A stretch of DNA of 64,000 bases from Leptofilum sp965223285. Its GTDB lineage: Bacteria; Chloroflexota; Anaerolineae; Promineifilales; Promineifilaceae. Positions 18,134-27,179 of this stretch are shown one piece after another. Below the pieces are notes generated by a model. The model saw only the letters and a program-made list of their open reading frames with translations, was not told the origin of the DNA and ran no database searches. The stretch covers positions 496,001 through 560,000 of the forward strand of contig NZ_OZ244997.1 in NCBI RefSeq assembly GCF_965223285.1, written 5' to 3'. A program made the translations under genes and the position numbers. Position 1 is the stretch's first letter; the number at the start of each line of letters is the position of its first letter.

Positions 18134-18160
18134 CAACGCGCTATCACGAGCGCGTTTTTT
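18134..18160 (+). terminator. Terminator-like stem III inside the T-box leader
   Basis: AACGCGCT...AGCGCGTT pair over 8 bp around a short loop and are followed by a T run. The position just before the T-box sequence is that of stem III in T-box leaders, but the stem plus T tract also has the form of an intrinsic terminator. Confidence 0.55.
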
Positions 18161-18204
18161 GTTTCAGCTTAAGCCGGGTGGCACCACGGGAGTGAATTTT
18201 TAGA

Positions 18205-18254
18205 CGCTCTCGTCCCAGCAGTGAAGAAATTCGCTGGGACGAGGGCGTTTTTCG
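18205..18254 (+). terminator. T-box regulated terminator
   Basis: CGCTCTCGTCCCAGC pairs with GCTGGGACGAGGGCG (15 bp, one wobble) and is followed by TTTTTCG. The alternative antiterminator would use the T-box at 18175-18188 with sequence in the 5' arm of this hairpin. Confidence 0.9.
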
Positions 18255-18335
18255 TTTTCTTGGCCACAGAGAACACAGAGGAAAGAGGGAAAAACCTCTT
18301 AAATCTCTTTGCCCTCTGTGGCAAAAAAGGAGTAG

Positions 18336-19700
18336 ATGATGAGCGATAAGACGAGGTTTTTGTTGGATGAAAGTAAGCTGCCAAAGGCGTGGTACAACAT
18401 CAATGCGGATATGCCCGTGCCGCCGGAACCTGTGCTGCACCCGCAAACGCTAGAGCCAGTTACGCCAGACTTTTTAAGCGTTTTGTTTCCCATGAGCCTA
18501 ATCATGCAGGAAGTTAGTACCGAGGCTGCGATTGAAATTCCGGAACCGGTACGCGAGGTGTACAAGCTGTGGCGGCCCACGCCGATGTTCCGGGCACGGC
18601 GGCTGGAGAAGGCTCTAGATACGCCTGCTCATATCTATTACAAGTATGAGGGTGTTAGTCCGGTGGGATCGCACAAGCCGAACACGGCCGTTCCCCAGGC
18701 ATTCTACAACAAAGAAGCAGGTACCAAAGCACTCACCACCGAAACTGGAGCCGGGCAGTGGGGATCAGCACTGGCAATGGCTTGTAACTTCTTCGGGCTC
18801 GATTTGGAAGTGTACATGGTGAAGGTTTCTTACGGACAAAAACCGTATCGGCGCATCTTGATGGAAAATTATGGCGCAGAGGTGTTTGCCAGCCCGACGG
18901 ATCGCACGCAGTACGGCCGTTCCGTTCTGGAAAATGATCCCGATTCACCCGGCTCACTGGGCATTGCCATTTCTGAAGCGGTAGAAGTTGCTGCAACTTC
19001 TGGCGGCAGCAAAAAATACAGCCTTGGTTCTGTGCTGAACCACGTACTGACCCATCAAACCGTGATTGGGGAAGAAACTCTGCTGCAAATGGAGATGGCT
19101 GACGAATACCCCGATGTGATTGTGGCCTGTACCGGGGGCGGTTCCAACTTTGGCGGCTTTGCCTTCCCCTTCGTGCGCGAAAATTTGCGGAATGGCAAAA
19201 ATACCACAATTATCGCCGCTGAACCTGCCGCCTCGCCCACGTTAACACGCGGCAAATACACTTTTGACTACGGCGACACGGCGATGATGGCACCCGTTGT
19301 CAAAATGCACACCTTGGGGCATGGCTTTGTACCACCCACTATCCACGCTGGCGGACTGCGCTATCATGGCATGGCACCGCAGGTGAGTGCCTTGGTAGAT
19401 AATGGCGATGTGCAGGCGCGTGCCGTCCCGCAACTGGAAACGTTCCAGGCAGCCATGACCTTTAGCCGTGCTGAAGGTATCATCCCTGCACCAGAATCGA
19501 CCCACGCCGTTGCCGTAGCCTTGCAAGAGGCCATGAGATGCAAAGAAAGTGGTGAGAAGAGAGTGATCGCCTTTAATTTGAGTGGCCACGGCCACTTTGA
19601 CATGGCGGCTTACGACACTTATTTGAAAGGACAGCTAGAAGATTATGCGTATCCGGCCGAAGCAATTGCTGAAGCGATGACGCAGCTACCAAATGTTTAA
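18336..19700 (+). CDS. trpB: Tryptophan synthase beta chain, TrpB2 type
   Basis: Makes L-tryptophan from indole and serine. At 454 residues it is longer than TrpB1 (about 400) and has the TrpB2 features: an N-terminal extension, LWRPTPMFRARRLEKAL, the PLP lysine Lys114 in GSHKPNTA, ETGAGQWGSALA and the phosphate loop CTGGGSNFGG. No trpA is in the window; TrpB2 enzymes often act without a tight alpha partner. GGAG lies 5 bases from the first ATG and 8 from the second, so either may be used. It is the first gene after the T-box, hence tRNA(Trp)-controlled. Confidence 0.95.
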   Translation: MMSDKTRFLLDESKLPKAWYNINADMPVPPEPVLHPQTLEPVTPDFLSVLFPMSLIMQEVSTEAAIEIPEPVREVYKLWRPTPMFRARRLEKALDTPAHIYYKYEGVSPVGSHKPNTAVPQAFYNKEAGTKALTTETGAGQWGSALAMACNFFGLDLEVYMVKVSYGQKPYRRILMENYGAEVFASPTDRTQYGRSVLENDPDSPGSLGIAISEAVEVAATSGGSKKYSLGSVLNHVLTHQTVIGEETLLQMEMADEYPDVIVACTGGGSNFGGFAFPFVRENLRNGKNTTIIAAEPAASPTLTRGKYTFDYGDTAMMAPVVKMHTLGHGFVPPTIHAGGLRYHGMAPQVSALVDNGDVQARAVPQLETFQAAMTFSRAEGIIPAPESTHAVAVALQEAMRCKESGEKRVIAFNLSGHGHFDMAAYDTYLKGQLEDYAYPAEAIAEAMTQLPNV

Positions 19701-19790
19701 ATTGTGAATTGTGAACGGTTAATTGTGAATTGTGAACGTCTTTAACAATTCATAATTCTCAATTCACAATTCATTATTCCGAGAGGGGTT
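19701..19790. repeat. AATTGTGAA-type short repeat hairpin
   Basis: After the trpB stop the spacer reads as repeats of AATTGTGAA (two with a GAAC spacer). Inverted copies (TTCATAATTCTCAATTCACAATTCA) end just before the trpE ribosome site, so the whole gap folds on itself. The same unit occurs inside the T-box leader at about 18070-18103. Confidence 0.75.
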
Positions 19791-21302
19791 ATGAATCAAG
19801 TTTACACACCATCTTTGGAACAGTTTAGGGAGTTGGCGGCCGGACCAGCCAATTTGATCCCGGTCTACCGTGAGTTTGCGGCCGATTTGGAGACGCCAGT
19901 ATCGGTTTACCTGAAGCTCATGGATGAGCTGGGGCCGTCGTTTTTGCTGGAGTCTGTTGAGGGCGGCGAGCAGGTGGGACGGTACTCCTTTGTGGGGGTT
20001 GCACCACGTGGGATGATTTCATTGAACGGCCGTACCGTCACTACAAGCCTAGGCGAAGAAGGCAGCACGCGAGACCTAGCCGAAGGTGAGGACGTGCTGC
20101 ACGTCCTCAAAGCGGAGCTGGCGCAATTTGTTCACGCAGATTTACCCGGTTTGCCCCGCTTTAACGGTGGTGCCGTGGGCTACCTGGGGTACGATGTGGT
20201 GCGTTACTTTGAGCGATTGCCAGAAACGGCCGCCTCCATCCTCGACCTCCCCGACGCTATCTTTTTGCTGGCCGACACGCTCGTCGTGTTTGACCACGCC
20301 CGCCACCGACTGCTCATTTTGGCCAACACCCACGTGAACGGAGATGTGGAGGCGGCCTACGTGGAGGCGATTCAGCGGATCGAAAGGGTAAGTGAGCGGT
20401 TATTACGGCCGTTACCCGCCATTCCCCGCCGCCGCTGGCGTAGTGATAACCAAAATCTGGCCGAGACGCTCACTAGCAACATGCCCCAAAGCCGCTACGA
20501 AGAGATGGTGCGCCAGGCCAAAGAGTACATCGCGGCAGGCGACATCTTTCAGGTGGTGCTGAGCCAACGCTTTAGCCGCCAGACCAGTGCCCATCCCTTT
20601 GCCATTTACCGGGCTTTGCGGATGCTCAACCCATCGCCCTATATGTTCTACTTCGATTTTGGGCCAGAGATGCAGGTGATTGGCGCGTCGCCAGAGATGC
20701 ACGTGCGGCTGGAAGATGGCGTCGCCAGCGTCCGCCCCATCGCCGGGACGCGCCCCCGCGGCGCCACCCCCGCTGAGGACAATGCCCTGGCGGAAGAGCT
20801 GCTGGCCGATCCCAAAGAGCGGGCCGAGCACGTCATGCTGATTGATTTGGGGCGCAACGACATTGGCCGGGTCAGCGACTACGGCACGGTCAACGTGCGC
20901 GATTTGATGGTCGTGGAGCGGTATAGTCACGTCATGCACATTGTTAGCCATGTGGAAGGCAATCTAAAAGATGGCATGGACGCTTACGATCTGATGCGGG
21001 CAACGTTTCCAGCAGGAACCGTTAGCGGAGCACCCAAAGTGCGGGCGATGGAAATTATTGAAGAGCTGGAAGGCCAGCGGCGCGGACTTTACGCTGGCGC
21101 GGCAGGTTATGTCAGTTATGACGGCAGCATGGACACCTGCATTGCTATCCGCACGATGCTGATGCAGGGAGATGAGATTCACGTCCAGGCAGGCGCGGGC
21201 ATCGTTGCCGACAGCGACCCGGCCACCGAGCATCAGGAGTCTGTTAACAAAGCCAAAGCCCTCTTCGTAGCGGTAGATCGTGCAGAGGATGGGTTGTTGT
21301 AG
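19791..21302 (+). CDS. trpE: Anthranilate synthase component I
   Basis: 503 residues, usual length. Chorismate-binding enzyme that makes anthranilate with ammonia supplied by TrpG. The N-terminal domain carries the likely Trp-feedback region (PVSVYLKLMDE and SFLLESVEGGEQVGRYSF, which includes the LLES feedback motif). The C-terminal catalytic domain has DIFQVVLSQRF, PSPYMFYFDF, IAGTRPRG, DLGRNDIGRV and PAGTVSGAPKVRAMEII. GAGAGGGG precedes the ATG. Partner trpG lies two genes downstream. Confidence 0.96.
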   Translation: MNQVYTPSLEQFRELAAGPANLIPVYREFAADLETPVSVYLKLMDELGPSFLLESVEGGEQVGRYSFVGVAPRGMISLNGRTVTTSLGEEGSTRDLAEGEDVLHVLKAELAQFVHADLPGLPRFNGGAVGYLGYDVVRYFERLPETAASILDLPDAIFLLADTLVVFDHARHRLLILANTHVNGDVEAAYVEAIQRIERVSERLLRPLPAIPRRRWRSDNQNLAETLTSNMPQSRYEEMVRQAKEYIAAGDIFQVVLSQRFSRQTSAHPFAIYRALRMLNPSPYMFYFDFGPEMQVIGASPEMHVRLEDGVASVRPIAGTRPRGATPAEDNALAEELLADPKERAEHVMLIDLGRNDIGRVSDYGTVNVRDLMVVERYSHVMHIVSHVEGNLKDGMDAYDLMRATFPAGTVSGAPKVRAMEIIEELEGQRRGLYAGAAGYVSYDGSMDTCIAIRTMLMQGDEIHVQAGAGIVADSDPATEHQESVNKAKALFVAVDRAEDGLL

Positions 21303-21320
21303 ATTGAGCAATTTTTAAGC

Positions 21321-21441
21321 GTCATTCTGAGCCGTTTTTGGCGAAGAATCCCTCATAGCTTTGCTGCATAAAACGCTTATCCGCGTGCATAGACAGCACT
21401 GCTTACAGGTTTTAGGGATGCTTCACCGCGTTCAGCATGAC
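21321..21441. repeat. GTCATTCTGAGC-type palindromic repeat between trpE and trpS
   Basis: The spacer starts with GTCATTCTGAGC, followed by GGCGAAGAATC, and ends with GTTCAGCATGAC, an inverted copy with two mismatches. This is the form of a widespread intergenic repeat seen in many unrelated genomes. A half copy (GTTCAGCATGACATTC) lies near 39747-39762. Confidence 0.65.
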
Positions 21442-21467
21442 ATAGCTTTCTTTCTGAGGAATTTATC

Positions 21468-22487
21468 ATGACCACAAAAAGACGAGTATTTAGCGGTATT
21501 CAGCCATCGGGCAATATTCATCTGGGCAACTATTTGGGCGCGGTGAAGCATTGGGTCGATGGACAGGATGAGAAAGAAAATTTTATCTGCGTAGTGGATT
21601 TGCACAGTATTACCGTACCGCAAGACCCGGTTGAATTGCGCTTCCAAACCCGCGCATTGGCGGCGATGCTGCTGGCAGCGGGGATCGATCCCGACAAAAC
21701 AACGCTGTTTGTCCAAAGTCACGTAACGGCGCATGCCGAAGGCTGCTGGCTGCTAAACTGTGTCACGCCGCTCGGTTGGCTGCAACGGATGACGCAGTTC
21801 AAAGACAAATCGGCCAAGCAGGAGAGCGTTGGCGTGGGGTTGCTGGACTATCCCGTTTTGCAAGCGGCAGATATTTTGCTATACGACGCACATGAAGTGC
21901 CAGTGGGTGAAGACCAGAAGCAGCACATCGAGCTTACCCGCGACATTGCCCAACGCTTCAATCATCTGTATGAAGAACCGTTCTTCAGACTGCCCGAAGC
22001 TAAAATCCCAAAATCCGGGGCGCGGCTGATGGGATTGGATGATCCCACGGTGAAGATGTCTAAGAGTTTGGCGCACACGCGCGGCCATGCAGTTCGCCTG
22101 CTGGATGAGCCTAAGGAGATTTTACGCTCGTTTAAGAAGGCGGTGACTGATTCAGGGCGCGAGATTCGCTTCTCGGATAATCCAGAGAAGGCGGGTGTAA
22201 ACAATCTGCTGGGCATCTACAAAGCGGTGACGGGCAAGCCAAATGACGAAGTGGAAACAGATTTTGCCAATGCACGTGGCTACGGTGATCTCAAAGTGGG
22301 TGTTGCTGAGGTCGTAATCGACTTTTTGGCACCGCTTCAAGCCCGCTACAAGGCACTTATGGATGATCCGGCTGAGTTGGACAGAATTTTGGCAATTGGG
22401 GCTGAACAGGCAGCGGCCGTTTCCATGCCCAAACTCCGTCAAATGAAAGAAATCATGGGGCTGGTCTTACCAGTTTCCAGTAATTAG
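21468..22487 (+). CDS. trpS: Tryptophanyl-tRNA synthetase
   Basis: Charges tRNA(Trp). 339 residues, class I. The HIGH-type motif is PSGNIHLGNYLGA, with DLHSIT, QAADILLY and VGEDQKQHIELTRDIA typical of TrpRS. The KMSKS loop is VKMSKSL. Placement inside a T-box-led trp gene run makes sense because uncharged tRNA(Trp) would raise both synthesis and charging. GAGGAA precedes the ATG. Confidence 0.97.
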   Translation: MTTKRRVFSGIQPSGNIHLGNYLGAVKHWVDGQDEKENFICVVDLHSITVPQDPVELRFQTRALAAMLLAAGIDPDKTTLFVQSHVTAHAEGCWLLNCVTPLGWLQRMTQFKDKSAKQESVGVGLLDYPVLQAADILLYDAHEVPVGEDQKQHIELTRDIAQRFNHLYEEPFFRLPEAKIPKSGARLMGLDDPTVKMSKSLAHTRGHAVRLLDEPKEILRSFKKAVTDSGREIRFSDNPEKAGVNNLLGIYKAVTGKPNDEVETDFANARGYGDLKVGVAEVVIDFLAPLQARYKALMDDPAELDRILAIGAEQAAAVSMPKLRQMKEIMGLVLPVSSN

Positions 22488-22557
22488 TAATCAGTTATCG
22501 GTGAGCGGTAAACCGATTACCGTTCACTGATTACCGATTACGCCGAAAGGTGTATCA
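22488..22557. repeat. GTAATCGG-type repeat hairpin before trpG
   Basis: The gap reads TAATCAGTTATCGGTGAGCG and then inverted ACCGATTACCGTTCACTGAT followed by TACCGATTACG. It is made of diverged 8-11 base units around GTAATCGGTGA that can fold. A similar GTAATCGGTAAAAA pair is ahead of rpmH (63770-63812). Confidence 0.6.
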
Positions 22558-23121
22558 ATGTTAGTTGTGATTGATAATTACGATTCGTTTACCTATAACT
22601 TGGTGCAATATTTGGGTGAGCTGGGGCAGGAGATCAAGGTGTTCCGCAATGACCAGGTGACACTGGATGAAATTCGAGCCTTGAACCCGGATCACATTGT
22701 CATTAGCCCAGGCCCCGGCGACCCAGACGACGGGGGGATTTCGCTAGATGTTTTGCGCGAATTTGGCGCGACGACCCCAATCTTTGGCGTTTGTTTGGGG
22801 CATCAATGCATTGGCCAGGCGTATGGCGGCAAGGTGACCCGCGCCCCGCGACTGATGCACGGGAAGGTTTCAAAAGTGTATCACAATGGGCATGGCGTTT
22901 TTTCGGGCGTACCTAGTCCCTTCAACGCCACGCGTTACCATTCGCTCATCGTCGAGGAACCCATACCGGACGATTTGGAAGTGACAGCTTTCACCAGCCA
23001 GGGCGAGGTGATGGGGGTGCGGCATAAGGCGTATCCTACCGTAGGCGTGCAATTCCACCCGGAAAGTATCCTGACGGAACACGGTAAGCGGATTTTGCAG
23101 AATTTTTTAGAGCGACGGTAA
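22558..23121 (+). CDS. trpG: Anthranilate synthase component II (glutamine amidotransferase)
   Basis: 187-residue class I glutamine amidotransferase feeding ammonia to TrpE. The catalytic triad is visible: Cys79 in FGVCLGHQCIGQ, and His167 and Glu169 in FHPESILTEHG. The oxyanion segment ISPGPGDPDD is intact. Such subunits may also serve PabB for folate, but the setting between trpS and trpD favours TrpG. AAAGGTG precedes the ATG. Confidence 0.95.
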   Translation: MLVVIDNYDSFTYNLVQYLGELGQEIKVFRNDQVTLDEIRALNPDHIVISPGPGDPDDGGISLDVLREFGATTPIFGVCLGHQCIGQAYGGKVTRAPRLMHGKVSKVYHNGHGVFSGVPSPFNATRYHSLIVEEPIPDDLEVTAFTSQGEVMGVRHKAYPTVGVQFHPESILTEHGKRILQNFLERR

Positions 23122-23167
23122 TGGCTAGGATTGTCCTTCCAAGTAAAACGTGGAATCTTTCAAGGTT

Positions 23168-23270
23168 AGGATTTACGCATTCGCCCTAACTAGACTACAA
23201 AAGTCTTCGGTCTAATGATGTAAATTCCAGAGAGACCAAGACTTTTGTAGTCTTCACTGCGTAAGTCCTG
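23168..23270. mobile_element. Probable MITE
   Basis: About 103 bp. The ends AGGATTTACGCA and TGCGTAAGTCCT form a 12-bp inverted pair with one mismatch. An inner perfect pair GACTACAAAAGTCTT / AAGACTTTTGTAGTC and a GGTCT/AGACC pair fold the middle. The hexamer AAGGTT sits directly on both sides (23162-23167 and 23271-23276) and may be a target duplication. It has no coding capacity. A possible half copy (TACGTAAGTCCTTGAA) is near 10668. Confidence 0.65.
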
Positions 23271-23438
23271 AAGGTTGTAAGTAGAAAAATTCCCTACTTC
23301 AGCCTGCCCTGAGCGAAGCCGAACGAGTTCGGAGTGATATGGCAGCAAAATTGACGATTTACGAATGTCGATTTACGATACGCTTTGCTTTGAAATAACC
23401 AAGCAACAATCGTAGATTGTGCATTTTGAAGGAATTTT

Positions 23439-26369
23439 ATGAGTGTAAAACACGGTTTTGAGCTGTTACGCGAAGAAGAAATTGAGGAACGCAATACGAC
23501 TGCCCGCTTGTACCGCCACGTGCAGAGCGGCGCGGAGCTGCTTTCCTTAGAGAATGATGACGAAAATAAAGCGTTTGGCATTATGTTTCGCACGCCGCCG
23601 GAAGATTCAACTGGCTTGCCGCACATTATGGAGCATTCGGTGCTGGGTGGCTCAAAAAAGTATCCGCTGAAGGAGCCGTTTGTGGAGTTGGTCAAAGGCT
23701 CGATGAAGACCTTTTTGAATGCGTTCACCTCGGCGGACATGACGGCGTATCCGGTAGCCAGCACCAACGAGCAAGATTTTTACAATTTGGTAGATGTGTA
23801 TCTAGATGCGGTGTTGAACCCGCTGATCACGCCGAACCATTTGGCGCAGGAGGGGTGGCATCTGGAGCTGGAAAATGTTGAAGACCCACTAATTTACAAA
23901 GGTGTGGTTTTCAATGAGATGAAGGGAGCCTATTCCTCACCAGAGGGAGTGCTTTACCGCCAAATTAAGGGTTCAATGTTCCCGGACAACGCGTATCGGA
24001 ATGATTCGGGTGGCGACCCGGAGGTGATGCCAAACCTGACGTATGAGCAGTTCCGCAGCTTCCACGAAACATATTACCATCCGGCCAATTCGCGCATTGT
24101 GTTTTACGGGGATGATGACCCAGACAAGCGTTTGGCAATGGCAGATAGCTATTTGCAGGCATTTGAGGCGGTAGATGTGACGGATACGGCCGTTCCCATC
24201 CACGTCCCTTTTGAAAAACCACAACGCTTCACCTTCCCGTACTCTGTTGAAGCTGATGGCGAAAACAGCGACAAGCATTACGTGTCCGTCAATTGGGTGC
24301 TGCCGCCCAGCGACAACGATATGGCACTGCAACGTGCCTTGAGCATATTGTCAGTAACCCTGCTGGGTACGCCGGGATCGCCGCTGCGCAAAGCGTTGAT
24401 TGATTCGGGCCTGGGGGATGATGTAATCGGCGGTGGCTACTCGGGCCGACTGCGGCAGGGTACGTTCTCGGTTGGGATGAAGGGCGTCAAGGCAGAAAAC
24501 ATTGAGGCGGTCGAGCGACTTGTTTTGCACACGTTGCGGAAGCTGGCAGATGGTGGCTTTGAACCAGAAGCAGTAGAAGCGGCCATTAACAGCACCGAGT
24601 TCAGCTTACGGGAGAATAACACGGGTGCTTTTCCGCAGGGTCTTAGCCTAATGTTTGGGGCAATGTCCAACTGGATTCACGATTTGGATCCGCTGTCACC
24701 GCTAAAGTTTGAGGGGCCGTTAACGGCCGTAAAAGAAGCCATTGCCAATAATTCCATGTATTTGCCCGGCCTGATACACACTTATTTACTCAAAAACAAT
24801 CATCGTGGCACGGTGATTTTGGAACCTGATGCGACGTTGCAGCAGCGGCAAGAAACGGCCGAAAAAGAGAAGCTAGCTGCCATCAAAGCCCGACTCAACG
24901 AGACGCAGCTTAACGACATTATTCGCCAGACGCAGGAGCTGAAAGCGTTGCAAGAAAAGCCGGACAGCCCGGAAACAATCGCCATGCTGCCCCGCCTAAC
25001 CCTGGCCGATCTGGACAAAGAAAACAAACCAATTCCCACGGACCAAACGGAAGCTGCCGGAGTGAAAACGTATTACCATGACCTGTTCACCAATGGCATC
25101 GTTTACCTGGAATTGGGCATGAATTTGCACGCGTTGCCCGCCGATTTACTGCCTTACGTGAAGCTATTTGGCCGCGCTTTGGTAGAAATTGGCACCGGGA
25201 CGCAGGATTTTGTGCAGCTACAGCAGCGAATCGGCCGTTCTACCGGGGGTGTTTATCCCACCACCTTCCTCTCTGCCAAGCGAGGCGAGGCGGACGCAGC
25301 CGCCTGGCTCTTTTTGCGCGGGAAGGCAGCGATGGGTCAAGCGCAAGAGATGCTAGACATCATGCGTGACGTATTGCTAACGGTTAAGTTGGACAACCAA
25401 GATCGGTTCCGCCAAATGGTGCTCCGCGCCAAGGCAAGTGTGGAATCTGGGCTGGTGCCGAGTGGTCATGCAGTCGCCAATCGCCGTCTACGCAGCTACT
25501 TTACAGAATCCTCCTGGGCGGCAGAACAGATGAATGGCGTCGAGTACCTCTTCTTTTTGCGCCGCCTAGCGGAGCAGGTAGAGGCGGATTGGCCATCGGT
25601 TTTGGCGAAATTGGAGGCGGTGCGTGCCGCTCTGGTAAACCGCCAAAATATGTTGGCCAACGTGACGCTGGACAGCGAAAATTGGCAATCCTTCCAACCC
25701 CAACTGGTGAATTTGATCAGCCAACTGCCTGATCTACCAGTGGAGATGGCGATGTGGGATTGGCAACGGCCGTTCCAAAATGAAGGCCTCACGATTCCTG
25801 CCCAGGTCAACTATGTGGCCAAGGGCGGCAATCTATATGACTTGGGGTATCAGGAGCACGGTTCGGTTTCTGCGATTGTCAATTATTTGCGCACCAGCTA
25901 TCTGTGGGAAAAAATCCGGGTGCAGGGCGGCGCATATGGCACAATGGTGGGCTTTAGCAACTACACCGGGGTGCTTAGCTACTACTCCTATCGTGATCCA
26001 AACCTGCTAAAAACGATCGATGTATACGACAGCGTGGCGCAATTCTTGCAGCGCGGCGTCTCGGATGATGATTTGACAAAGAGCATCATTGGGGCAATTA
26101 GTGCTATTGATCGTTACCAACTGCCAGATGCTAAAGGGTACACGGCGATGAGTCGGCTGCTCATCAACAGCAGTGATGAATACCGCCAGCGAATGCGCGA
26201 CCAGATTTTGGGGGCAACGGCTGCCGACTTCGTGCGCTTTGGCGAGGCGGTTGCCGAACTGCCAAAATCCGAAAATACGGTTGTCACCGTTCTCGGCTCT
26301 GCCGAGGCGATAAAAAAAGCAAATGAACACAATCAGGGTGATTGGTTAGCCATCACCAAAGTTATGTAA
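23439..26369 (+). CDS. M16C zinc metallopeptidase (PreP/Cym1-like)
   Basis: 976 residues. The inverted zinc motif HxxEH is HIMEH at 62-66, and the distal Glu is in FNEMKGAYSSPEG (Glu160). KYPLKEPFVELVKGSMKTFL and NAFTSADMTAYPVAS are characteristic of the presequence-protease branch of insulinase-like enzymes. C-terminal M16C-associated and inactive M16 domains follow (GGAYGTMVGFSNYTGVLSYY). The family degrades unfolded peptides inside a closed chamber. It has no signal peptide, so it is likely cytoplasmic. It sits between trpG and trpD; a link to tryptophan synthesis is not known and may be incidental. Confidence 0.93.
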   Translation: MSVKHGFELLREEEIEERNTTARLYRHVQSGAELLSLENDDENKAFGIMFRTPPEDSTGLPHIMEHSVLGGSKKYPLKEPFVELVKGSMKTFLNAFTSADMTAYPVASTNEQDFYNLVDVYLDAVLNPLITPNHLAQEGWHLELENVEDPLIYKGVVFNEMKGAYSSPEGVLYRQIKGSMFPDNAYRNDSGGDPEVMPNLTYEQFRSFHETYYHPANSRIVFYGDDDPDKRLAMADSYLQAFEAVDVTDTAVPIHVPFEKPQRFTFPYSVEADGENSDKHYVSVNWVLPPSDNDMALQRALSILSVTLLGTPGSPLRKALIDSGLGDDVIGGGYSGRLRQGTFSVGMKGVKAENIEAVERLVLHTLRKLADGGFEPEAVEAAINSTEFSLRENNTGAFPQGLSLMFGAMSNWIHDLDPLSPLKFEGPLTAVKEAIANNSMYLPGLIHTYLLKNNHRGTVILEPDATLQQRQETAEKEKLAAIKARLNETQLNDIIRQTQELKALQEKPDSPETIAMLPRLTLADLDKENKPIPTDQTEAAGVKTYYHDLFTNGIVYLELGMNLHALPADLLPYVKLFGRALVEIGTGTQDFVQLQQRIGRSTGGVYPTTFLSAKRGEADAAAWLFLRGKAAMGQAQEMLDIMRDVLLTVKLDNQDRFRQMVLRAKASVESGLVPSGHAVANRRLRSYFTESSWAAEQMNGVEYLFFLRRLAEQVEADWPSVLAKLEAVRAALVNRQNMLANVTLDSENWQSFQPQLVNLISQLPDLPVEMAMWDWQRPFQNEGLTIPAQVNYVAKGGNLYDLGYQEHGSVSAIVNYLRTSYLWEKIRVQGGAYGTMVGFSNYTGVLSYYSYRDPNLLKTIDVYDSVAQFLQRGVSDDDLTKSIIGAISAIDRYQLPDAKGYTAMSRLLINSSDEYRQRMRDQILGATAADFVRFGEAVAELPKSENTVVTVLGSAEAIKKANEHNQGDWLAITKVM

Positions 26370-26392
26370 ATAAAATTTGGGAGAAAAATATA

Positions 26393-27085
26393 ATGAAACA
26401 TTTGTATTGGTTAACGCTACTTTTGATCTTGATGCTGGCCGCGTGTGGTGGCGAAACGGCCGAACCCATTGCTGACGGCAGCGAAGCAACAATCTCTGAA
26501 GATGTGGAAACGGCGGTAGGTACCGAAACGATCACAAATTCTGCCGCGGGGTTTTCTATTTCTCTGCCCGATAATTGGGCAACGGTAGAGCCATCTGCCG
26601 CAGCTTTTGCCCAAATTGGCGATACGGTGGGGCAGGCAGATGCGTTGGCTTACCTGACCGATGAATACGTTCAGGCGTTGCTGGCCAGCGGACTAGAGCT
26701 ATACGCGCTCAACGAAGATGCTGCTTCGCTGAACAGTGCCGTGCCGGTCTCCATTCAAATTATCCGGCGGGATGCCCCGGTTAGCCTGACCCTGGCCGAA
26801 TTGGTGAATGAAACGGCCGTACAGCTAGAAGCAATCCTCGATCTCACCTCAAATCTACAGCAAGCCTCCATGACGATCGATGGCAACGAGGCTGTTCAGC
26901 TTCGCTACACCATGCAGTCGCAAACGGCCGCAGGTGGCAGCGCAGATGTCCACAATACGCAATATTATCTCAGCAACAACGGCAATCTCTACATTATCAC
27001 TATCGAAATGGCGCGAGAATTGGCGGATGATTATCTGGCTGGGGCAGAAACGGCCGTAGAAACCTTCCAACTCACCAGCGAATAA
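26393..27085 (+). CDS. Lipoprotein with PsbP-like domain
   Basis: 230 residues beginning MKHLYWLTLLLILMLAACGG, a lipoprotein signal with lipobox LAAC. After an acidic linker the domain opens NSAAGFSISLPDNWATVEPS, resembling the PsbP/DcrB-like fold. The same opening pattern (AGF-x-I-x-x-P-x-x-W) recurs in the solute-binding protein at 43539 and the TPR protein at 45764. The ATG at 26393 has GGGAG ahead. A longer frame from 26342 overlaps the peptidase and lacks a signal. The function is unknown. Confidence 0.75.
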   Translation: MKHLYWLTLLLILMLAACGGETAEPIADGSEATISEDVETAVGTETITNSAAGFSISLPDNWATVEPSAAAFAQIGDTVGQADALAYLTDEYVQALLASGLELYALNEDAASLNSAVPVSIQIIRRDAPVSLTLAELVNETAVQLEAILDLTSNLQQASMTIDGNEAVQLRYTMQSQTAAGGSADVHNTQYYLSNNGNLYIITIEMARELADDYLAGAETAVETFQLTSE

Positions 27086-27099
27086 TTTCGTGTGTACCT

Positions 27100-27160
27100 A
27101 ACCCTCCCGCAGGTTTCAAAAATGATCGCTTTCGTCGTTAGGCAAACCTGCGGGAGGGTT
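27100..27160. repeat. 17-bp inverted repeat ahead of trpD
   Basis: AACCCTCCCGCAGGTTT (27100-27116) and its exact complement (27144-27160) enclose a 27-base loop. The hairpin ends 20 bases before the trpD start. The arm resembles those at 52825-52876 (CCTCCGGGAGGTTT), which suggests a family of palindromic repeats. Confidence 0.75.
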
Positions 27161-27179
27161 GTATTCGAGGAGAAAGAGG

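Larger units (their letters stand above)
17886..18254 (+). promoter_or_regulatory. Tryptophan T-box riboswitch
   Basis: A leader that senses uncharged tRNA(Trp) and controls the trp genes downstream. Stem I begins GACGTTGAACCGAAAGAGTAC with the AGTA element and an AGAGAGTGGG distal motif. The specifier loop GGAATGGATC places a UGG (Trp) codon at 17977-17979. CCGTTATC, a conserved T-box element, is at 18039-18046. The T-box itself, CGGGTGGCACCACG, is at 18175-18188; its UGGC bulge would pair with a GCCA acceptor end, as expected for a tRNA(Trp) with discriminator G. A 15-bp terminator follows. An AATTGTGAATTG repeat tract (about 18070-18103) is embedded in the leader. Confidence 0.93.
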
